A stretch of DNA of 64,000 bases from Gymnothorax reevesii (lineage: Eukaryota > Chordata > Actinopteri > Anguilliformes > Muraenidae). The translations under genes and the position numbers were made by a program. Below are positions 57,446 through 64,000 of this stretch, one piece after another. Location of the stretch: assembly GCA_029721435.1 (NCBI GenBank), contig CM056574.1, positions 7,896,501 through 7,960,500 of the forward strand. Direction: 5' to 3'. Below the pieces are notes generated by a model. It worked only from the letters and a program-made list of their open reading frames with translations. It was not told where the DNA came from and did no database searches. How positions within the stretch are numbered: position 1 is the first letter of the stretch; each line of letters begins with the position of its first letter.

Positions 57446-57846
57446 TCTGAAGGGGGAAACCCCCCAACAGAGCTGGCAACGGTACAAAGTCCACAATCCA
57501 AAAACAGTATCCAATGGGCGTAATCCAGAATCGTAACCAGGGCACCAATAACAAAGTTCGTGGTCAGACAAAAAGGGTTCGGTACACAGGCGTAGGTTTG
57601 GAGGAGAAACAAACTCATAAGCCAAAGACAGTCCGAATCCAAAACCAAGGCAGTAATCACAAAATCAAGGTCGGGCAGAAAAAAGGTCAAAATTCACAGA
57701 TGCAACAAAATCCAAAAAGGGCAAACCAAAAACAATAGTCGGGCAATCCAGTCAGAAAGATAAACACTGAGATATCGAGGCGAGAAACGTAGCACAAGAA
57801 AACTAGGGAGAACGATCTGACAAGAGTGTGAAGCAAACAGACATCT

Positions 57847-57852
57847 TATATA
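57847..57852 (-). promoter_or_regulatory. LTR TATA box (3' LTR copy)
   Basis: TATATAAG on the minus strand at 57852-57845. The equivalent in the 5' LTR is at 63406-63411, which would drive the element. Confidence 0.65.
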
Positions 57853-58633
57853 CACATCCGGGGTGAACACATGACTAGGGTAAACAGGTGTAATCAATGA
57901 CATGGGAGTGACACATGAGGAAAACTAATTACATGAATTTGGCGAATGCCGAAACGCAGACAGGGATAACGAGACATTCCTATGAACGAATAACAGCTCC
58001 GGTTAAGGAGTACTAAAGTGTATAGTCTAAAGAAAAGAGAAAGCCTGAGATATAAATGGAAACTGCAGTAGAGATAATTAGTGATAGGCAAGGAGGGCGG
58101 AGATACAGATTGGGCGAATGCTGAGAGATCGTTAGTCTATTAGTATGTGCAGCTATACAATCCCGAGTGCAAGTTAGTCAGTTAGTATGAATATACAATG
58201 TTAATCGGGGTTAGTAATTATCGAAAACAATAAACTGTTAGTAGGGTTAGTAGATAGCATAAAGAGAGAGGAAGGAAGAAAACGAGATATGAAGAAAGAT
58301 TGAAATCCCAGAAACCAGGAAATCACCCGAATGAGTGGCACGTCAGACAAGGGACCGTGGGCAAAGACCTACACCAGACAAGACAGGGGAAAACGAAGTG
58401 CAGGACTAGAACCAAAAACAAGACTATGAAACATGGCAAGGCTATGAAACATGGCAAAGACGTAAATAATAACAAAACAAGAAAAATAATAAAACATGAA
58501 ATCAAACAACCAAAACACAATACATAATCCTAGGGATGGTCAGAGGCAGGCAGTGGTCACTAAAACACAAAAGGCATACATGGCAAGCCAGGCACAGAAC
58601 TTAAACATGACAGCAGAAACCAGAATCCTAACA

Positions 58634-58648
58634 GAACCCCCCTCCCAA
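58634..58648 (-). other. Polypurine tract
   Basis: GGGAGGGGGG on the minus strand (58646-58637), immediately before the 3' LTR; the usual primer site for plus-strand DNA synthesis in Ty3/gypsy elements. Confidence 0.8.
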
Positions 58649-58665
58649 CGAACGCCTCCTGGCGT

Positions 58666-59262
58666 TCAACCTGAAGGTCGTGGATGAGAAGCGTGATAGT
58701 CCTTAATCAATTCTTTGTCCAGAATGTGCCTAGCTGGCACCCAACTGCGATGTTCCGGTCCGTAGCCCTCCCAGTCGACGAGGTATTGTAATCCTCTGCC
58801 TCGTCGACGAGAGTCCAGGAGGGAACGGACCGTATAGGCTTCGCCTCCGTCGATGATCCGGGCGGGTGGTGGGGGATCAGGTCCAGATGACAGGTGGTGG
58901 GTTATAGCAGGTTTGATTTGTGACACATGGAAAGTGGGGTGTATACGTCGCATAGACAGGGGGAGACGGAGGCGAATGGCAGTGGGGCTCAGGACCCTTT
59001 CAATGGTAAAAGGGCCCAGGTATTTGGGGAAAAGCTTACCCCCGTTACCTCTGAGGGGGATGTCCCTTGAAGACAGCCAGACCCGCTGCCCAGGTCGGTA
59101 CGTAGGAGCCGCAGTGCGTCTCTTGTCGGCCTGCTCCTTCATCCGGGCGACTGACCTGAGCAGGGCCTGGCGGGTGGTAGTCCAGGTGCGTCTGCACCTA
59201 CGGACGAATTCGCGGGCTGAGGGGACAGCTACTTCCTCCTCCTGAGACGGGAACAAAGGGGG
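58666..59262 (-). pseudogene. Pol 3' part: integrase C-terminus and chromodomain, after a stop
   Basis: In frame with gag-pol but separated from it by a TAG at 59265-59263. About 198 codons follow the stop. From the first residues FPSQEEE it runs through a basic helical segment ([12 protein letters not shown], about residues 19-30), [11 protein letters not shown] (about 53-63), the GPF motif GPFTIERV (81-88) and FHVSQIKP (109-116). A chromodomain spans about 139-190, with YLVDWEGYG and SWVPARHIL. Chromodomains target integration to marked chromatin in chromoviruses. Unless the stop is read through, this part is not made. Confidence 0.93.
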
Positions 59263-62200
59263 CTAGTAACCGAGGCAGGCTTTGAATGGGGAGACGCCGG
59301 AGGCAGCAGAGGTGTGGCTATTCAAAGCGTATTCCACCCACGGCAACTGATAGCTCCAGGAGGAGGGGTTCCTAATACAGAGACATCTAAGCACACTTTC
59401 CACACACTGGTTAGCTCGCTCGGTCTGGCCATTAGTTTGGGGATGGAATCCTGATGATAAACTAACTGAGGTGCCTAGTGCTTTAAAAAATGATTTCCAA
59501 AAGAGTGCAGTGAACTGGGGGCCGCGATCTGAAGTGATGTCGGTAGGTATTCCGTGGAGTCTAATAACATGTTGAATGACAAGGTTGGCAGTGTCTTGAG
59601 CAGAAGGAAGTTTAGTGAGGGGGACTAAGTGAACTGCTTTGGAGAATCTGTCAACTATGGTGAGAATGGTGGTGTGGTGATTGGAAGGGGGAAGGCCTGT
59701 GATAAAATCTAGTGCTATGTGGGACCAAGGACGATGTGGTGTAGGAAGGGGCTGAAGCAAACCTTGAGGGGGCTGGTGTGAAACTTTAGCCTGGGCGCAG
59801 ACCGAGCAAGCAGCAACAAAGCCCTGAACATCTTGGGTCATTTCTGGCCACCAGAATCTTTGAAGAATGAAGCTTCTGGTTCTACGAACCCCTGGATGGC
59901 AGGCTAACCTGGATGAATGCCCCCATTCCAGGACCTTGGGGCGCAGGGCAGCTGGAACATAGAGGCAGTTAGTGGGACATGCACTGGGGGTAGCAGCATT
60001 GGCTTGGGCGTTCTTGACCTCCCTCTCAATGTCTAGATAAAGGGCATTAATAAATGCTTCCTTAGGAAGGATGGTGTCCTGGCATGGTTCCTCCTCCTTA
60101 ATCTCAAAACAGCGTGAGAGGGCATCAGGCTTGACATTTTTACTTCCTGGTCTGTAGGCAATGTGAAAGTTAAATCGAGAAAAGAATAATGCCCACCTGG
60201 CTTGTCGAGGGTTGAGTCTTTTAGCAGTCTGCAGGTACTCCAAGTTCTTATGGTCAGTCCAGACAATGAAGGGTACCTTGGAGCCCTCCAACCATTGCCT
60301 CCATTCCTCCAAGGCCAGCTTCACTGCCAACAGTTCTCGATTGCCGATGTCGTAGTTTCTTTCAGCGGAACTGAGGCGGCGAGAGAAAAAGGCACATGGG
60401 TGGATCTTGCCATCCTTCGTGGACCTCTGGGACAGGATGGCTCCGGCTCCAATATTGGAGGCGTCCACTTCGACAATAAACTGGAGCTCTGGATTAGGAA
60501 TAGTGAGAATTGGTGCAGAGGTAAATCGAGCCTTTAAATCACGAAAAGCGTCTTCAGCCTTTTCGGACCAAAAAAATCTGGACTTAGAGGAGGTAAGAGC
60601 AGAGAGAGGAGAGGCAACAGTGCTATAGTTCCTGATGAACCGACGATAGAAATTAGCAAAGCCCAAAAATCGTTGGAGCGACTTACGGTCTTCTGGTCTG
60701 GGCCAACTGGTGACAGCTTCCACCTTTAATGGGTCCATACGGATTGTGCCCGGAGAGATGATGTAGCCCAAAAAGGTAGTGGTCTCAACAAAAAACTCAC
60801 ATTTCTCGGCTTTCACAAAAAGGCGATTCTCCAGGAGACGGCGGAGCACTTGGCGTACATGTGTGACATGGGCCTCCTGGGACTCTGAAAAAATCAAAAT
60901 ATCATCGAGATATACAAACACAAACCTATTTATCATATCTCTCAGAACATCGTTCACTAGACTCTGGAACACCGCTGGAGCGTTAGTAAGGCCAAAAGGA
61001 AGAACCAGGTACTCCCAGTGCCCAGTGGGAGTGTTGAAGGCGGTCTTCCACTCATCCCCTTCTCTGATACGCACCAAGTGATATGCATTGCGAAGATCGA
61101 GTTTGGTAAAAATCTTAGCTCCCTGTAGGAGATCGAAAGCAGTATTCATGAGTGGAAGTGGGTAGCGGTTCTTGATAGTTATTTCATTCAGTCCACGGTA
61201 ATCTATACAGGGCCTCAACGTCCCATCCTTTTTGGCCACAAAGAAAAACCCAGCACCAGCGGGAGAGGACGATGGTCGAATAATGCCAGCAGCAAGTGAC
61301 TCGGAAAGGTATTTTTCCATGGCCTGGGTTTCTGGTCTGGAGAGGGAATATAGTCGACCTCTAGGGGGCATAGTACCTGGCTTCAGGTCAATACAACAGT
61401 CATATGGTCGGTGAGGAGGCAAACTGGTGGCCCGGGACTTGGAGAACACCTCCTTAAGGTCACGGAACTCTAGGGGGACCTTCTCAAGGTCTGGTATTTC
61501 TTCTTGGGATGGGCTGTGTTGAGGTTCGCGGGCGTTGTGGAGGCATGCCAGGGAGCAGTTGGGGCTCCAACCCTTAACCTCATTCTTCCGCCAATCAATA
61601 TTTGGGAGGTGTTTGGCCATCCATGGATGGCCCAAAACAATGGGAGCATGGGGAGAATGTAAGAGGAGGAGCTGAATGGTTTCGTGGTGGTTTCCTGAGG
61701 TTTTGAGTTTGATGGGGCTGGTAGCGTGAGTTATCTGGGCTATTTTCTGGCCACTGAGTGAATTGGCCACCCGGTCAGGAAAGATCCTCTCGGTAGGGAT
61801 TCCCCATTCTTGAGCCAGCTCCACATCGATGAGGTTCTCCTCAGCGCCGGTATCAATGAGGGCTAGGGTGGACTTACTCCCTCCTCCCCACTCCAGGATA
61901 ACTGGGAGGCACGTACGGTTCTTAGTCTCCTGCACTGGCGTCACTCCAATCACTACTCTTCTCTGGGCACCAGGGGAACTTCTCTTGTTGGGACACTGAG
62001 CAATGTGGTGTCCCCCCTTGCCACAGTAGAAGCAGGCCCCTTCTCTGCGACGGCGGTTCTTCTCCTCCAAAGGGATGCGAGTACGGCCCAGTTGCATGGG
62101 TTCTGGCTCAGGAGGACTGTCGCCAGTAGGGGGTGGTAGAGGCGGAGTGCTCTGGAGGAGTGGATTAGGTCGTCTGCAGGAGGCGAAGCGTCTGCGTTCT

Positions 62201-62928
62201 TCCAATCGCGAATCCACGCGAATAGCCAAGTCGACCAAGTCATCCAAATCCTCCGGTAACTCCCGGGAAACCAGCTCATCCTTTAACGCTTCAGAAAGCC
62301 CGTTAAAAAAGGCATCGAACAAAGCTCTATGTCCCCACCTGCTGTTGGTAGCCAGTGTCTGGAAATCAATGGCGTAGTCGGCCACGGAACGGCTCCCCTG
62401 TCGAATGCGCAGAATTTCTCGTCCCGCCTCGTGACCCAGCTTCGTGCGGTCAAAGATGCGCCTCATCTCCTCACCCAGCAAATTAGACGTTTGCACGCAG
62501 GGTAGATCTGCTTCCCATGCAGCCGTAGCCCACTGCTTGGCCCTTCCCGTCAGTTGCGTGATGATGAAAGCAACCCGAGCTTTTTCGGTGGGGAATGACG
62601 AGGGCTGTAGGCTGAAAATGAGCTTGCACTGGGTGAGAAAAGCCCGACATGCTCCCGGGTTCCCGTCGTACCTCTCAGGCGATGGCAGGCGTGGCTCGCA
62701 GACTGGCAGTGGCGGAGCAGACGCAGGAGCAGGAGTGGCATGGATGGCAGGCTGGGGAGACTGTAGCCGCTGAGCGTCTTGCACAGAGCGAGTGAGATCC
62801 GCCATCTGAAGACTCATGGTTTGCATATGTTGCATAAGAGCCCGAAGCTGACGCTCTTGGAATTCTAACTGAGCGCCCTGTTGGTGCACTGCCTCCTGCA
62901 GAGACTGGTCTGACGCTGGCTCCGTCAT
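59263..62928 (-). CDS. Gag-Pol polyprotein of a Ty3/gypsy chromovirus (1,221 codons to a premature stop)
   Basis: Makes the capsid and the enzymes for reverse transcription and integration of the element. I chose the ATG at 62928 (MTEPASDQ); the frame is open further upstream into the LTR. Gag runs to about 330 with a CCHC knuckle [14 protein letters not shown] (C299, C302, H307, C312). Protease has DTGAEE (D359). Reverse transcriptase has KLDLRNAY (D611) and [10 protein letters not shown] (D675, D676). RNase H has VEVDAS (D822), E865 and TDHKNL (D892). Integrase has H1004, H1011, C1041, C1044 and the core D1074, D1134, E1170 with DD35E spacing. Gag and Pol share one frame. All visible catalytic residues are present; the only lesion seen is the stop ending this frame just after the integrase core. 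There is no env. Confidence 0.97.
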   Translation of the reverse strand: MTEPASDQSLQEAVHQQGAQLEFQERQLRALMQHMQTMSLQMADLTRSVQDAQRLQSPQPAIHATPAPASAPPLPVCEPRLPSPERYDGNPGACRAFLTQCKLIFSLQPSSFPTEKARVAFIITQLTGRAKQWATAAWEADLPCVQTSNLLGEEMRRIFDRTKLGHEAGREILRIRQGSRSVADYAIDFQTLATNSRWGHRALFDAFFNGLSEALKDELVSRELPEDLDDLVDLAIRVDSRLEERRRFASCRRPNPLLQSTPPLPPPTGDSPPEPEPMQLGRTRIPLEEKNRRRREGACFYCGKGGHHIAQCPNKRSSPGAQRRVVIGVTPVQETKNRTCLPVILEWGGGSKSTLALIDTGAEENLIDVELAQEWGIPTERIFPDRVANSLSGQKIAQITHATSPIKLKTSGNHHETIQLLLLHSPHAPIVLGHPWMAKHLPNIDWRKNEVKGWSPNCSLACLHNAREPQHSPSQEEIPDLEKVPLEFRDLKEVFSKSRATSLPPHRPYDCCIDLKPGTMPPRGRLYSLSRPETQAMEKYLSESLAAGIIRPSSSPAGAGFFFVAKKDGTLRPCIDYRGLNEITIKNRYPLPLMNTAFDLLQGAKIFTKLDLRNAYHLVRIREGDEWKTAFNTPTGHWEYLVLPFGLTNAPAVFQSLVNDVLRDMINRFVFVYLDDILIFSESQEAHVTHVRQVLRRLLENRLFVKAEKCEFFVETTTFLGYIISPGTIRMDPLKVEAVTSWPRPEDRKSLQRFLGFANFYRRFIRNYSTVASPLSALTSSKSRFFWSEKAEDAFRDLKARFTSAPILTIPNPELQFIVEVDASNIGAGAILSQRSTKDGKIHPCAFFSRRLSSAERNYDIGNRELLAVKLALEEWRQWLEGSKVPFIVWTDHKNLEYLQTAKRLNPRQARWALFFSRFNFHIAYRPGSKNVKPDALSRCFEIKEEEPCQDTILPKEAFINALYLDIEREVKNAQANAATPSACPTNCLYVPAALRPKVLEWGHSSRLACHPGVRRTRSFILQRFWWPEMTQDVQGFVAACSVCAQAKVSHQPPQGLLQPLPTPHRPWSHIALDFITGLPPSNHHTTILTIVDRFSKAVHLVPLTKLPSAQDTANLVIQHVIRLHGIPTDITSDRGPQFTALFWKSFFKALGTSVSLSSGFHPQTNGQTERANQCVESVLRCLCIRNPSSWSYQLPWVEYALNSHTSAASGVSPFKACLGY

Positions 62929-62944
62929 GGTCAGATCGTAATGT
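62929..62944 (-). other. Very short 5' leader, no typical primer-binding site
   Basis: Only 16 nt lie between the 5' LTR end and the gag ATG, reading ACATTACGATCTGACC. There is no TGG directly after the LTR, so the usual tRNA 3'-CCA complement is not visible. Confidence 0.6.
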
Positions 62945-64000
62945 TGTGATTTACGAAATGAACCAAGTGCGACAACCAGTAGAATGCAAAAAGGAGGCTT
63001 TATTTCTGAAGGGGGAAACCCCCCAACAGAGCTGGCAACGGTACAAAGTCCACAATCCAAAAACAGTATCCAATGGGCGTAATCCAGAATCGTAACCAGG
63101 GCACCAATAACAAAGTTCGTGGTCAGACAAAAAGGGTTCGGTACACAGGCGTAGGTTTGGAGGAGAAACAAACTCATAAGCCAAAGACAGTCCGAATCCA
63201 AAACCAAGGCAGTAATCACAAAATCAAGGTCGGGCAGAAAAAAGGTCAAAATTCACAGATGCAACAAAATCCAAAAAGGGCAAACCAAAAACAATAGTCG
63301 GGCAATCCAGTCAGAAAGATAAACACTGAGATATCGAGGCGAGAAACGTAGCACAAGAAAACTAGGGAGAACGATCTGACAAGAGTGTGAAGCAAACAGA
63401 CATCTTATATACACATCCGGGGTGAACACATGACTAGGGTAAACAGGTGTAATCAATGACATGGGAGTGACACATGAGGAAAACTAATTACATGAATTTG
63501 GCGAATGCCGAAACGCAGACAGGGATAACGAGACATTCCTATGAACGAATAACAGCTCCGGTTAAGGAGTACTAAAGTGTATAGTCTAAAGAAAAGAGAA
63601 AGCCTGAGATATAAATGGAAACTGCAGTAGAGATAATTAGTGATAGGCAAGGAGGGCGGAGATACAGATTGGGCGAATGCTGAGAGATCGTTAGTCTATT
63701 AGTATGTGCAGCTATACAATCCCGAGTGCAAGTTAGTCAGTTAGTATGAATATACAATGTTAATCGGGGTTAGTAATTATCGAAAACAATAAACTGTTAG
63801 TAGGGTTAGTAGATAGCATAAAGAGAGAGGAAGGAAGAAAACGAGATATGAAGAAAGATTGAAATCCCAGAAACCAGGAAATCACCCGAATGAGTGGCAC
63901 GTCAGACAAGGGACCGTGGGCAAAGACCTACACCAGACAAGACAGGGGAAAACGAAGTGCAGGACTAGAACCAAAAACAAGACTATGAAACATGGCAAGG
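62945..64000 (-). mobile_element. 5' LTR of the young chromovirus, cut by the window end
   Basis: Identical by eye to 57386-58441. TATA box at 63406-63411 and AATAAA at 62999-63004. From the 3' LTR length it should continue to about 64192. Confidence 0.95.

Larger units (their letters stand above)
57386..58633 (-). mobile_element. 3' LTR of young Ty3/gypsy chromovirus
   Basis: Minus-strand LTR of 1,248 bp starting TGTTAGGATTC at 58633 and ending AAATCACA at 57386. The part comparable with the 5' LTR (57386-58441 against 62945-64000) has no indel and no mismatch I can find. It contains a TATA box and AATAAA. The outer boundary is uncertain by 3 bp because the inner end of the other copy continues ACA. 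Confidence 0.95.

Noticed and set aside
63249..64000. Short frames inside the right LTR as genes
   Set aside because: They are duplicated identically in the left LTR (57376-58091) and belong to noncoding LTR sequence.

Overview
The window looks like intergenic or intronic DNA of a ray-finned fish. Three things support this: tRNA-derived SINEs with a teleost-style core, very long CA/TG microsatellites and VNTRs, and fish-type transposable elements (a chromodomain Ty3/gypsy, Tc1/mariner, hAT, piggyBac-like and foldback elements, LINE 3' ends). The species cannot be determined by eye. I found no cellular protein-coding gene that I can defend, and no tRNA, rRNA or CRISPR. The only convincing coding sequence belongs to mobile elements.

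Layout. 1-1.65 kb is low-copy DNA. 1.65-5.15 kb is a minisatellite of about 100 copies of a 35-bp unit. 5.4-11 kb has CA repeats, a head-to-head SINE pair, a CCAAT-bearing 41-bp array and a CpG-rich block. 11.0-12.2 kb is a 13-bp satellite organised as 39-bp trimers. 12.6-24 kb is low-copy DNA with microsatellites, SINEs, short tandem arrays (a repeat with TTCCCA-GC motifs, a 61-63-bp repeat, a 53-bp repeat), a LINE 3' end at 20.6-20.9 kb and a CA-spaced VNTR at 23.3-23.9 kb. 24-40 kb holds several non-autonomous DNA elements, an inverted repeat pair, poly-G, a second CCAAT-bearing array and CpG-rich patches. 40.6-41.6 kb is a very homogeneous 60-bp minisatellite that produces long but meaningless open frames on both strands. 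42-55 kb has a foldback element, more repeats, a LINE reverse-transcriptase fragment and an internally deleted Tc1/mariner copy.

The right end (55.46-64 kb) is a layered insertion site. A TTAA-flanked MITE was split by an old gypsy-type LTR. That LTR was split by a hAT foldback element with a perfect 8-bp target duplication. Its 3' end was then cut by a young chromovirus on the minus strand. The young element has LTRs that look identical over 1,056 bp, a gag-pol frame with all catalytic motifs, and one in-frame stop separating the integrase core from its C-terminal GPF/chromodomain part. Its 5' LTR runs off the window and is predicted to end near 64192.

I did not find a convincing new biological system. 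The most interesting signals are the higher-order structure of the tandem arrays, the regulatory-looking motifs phased inside some of them, the nested insertions and the odd leader of the young retrotransposon.
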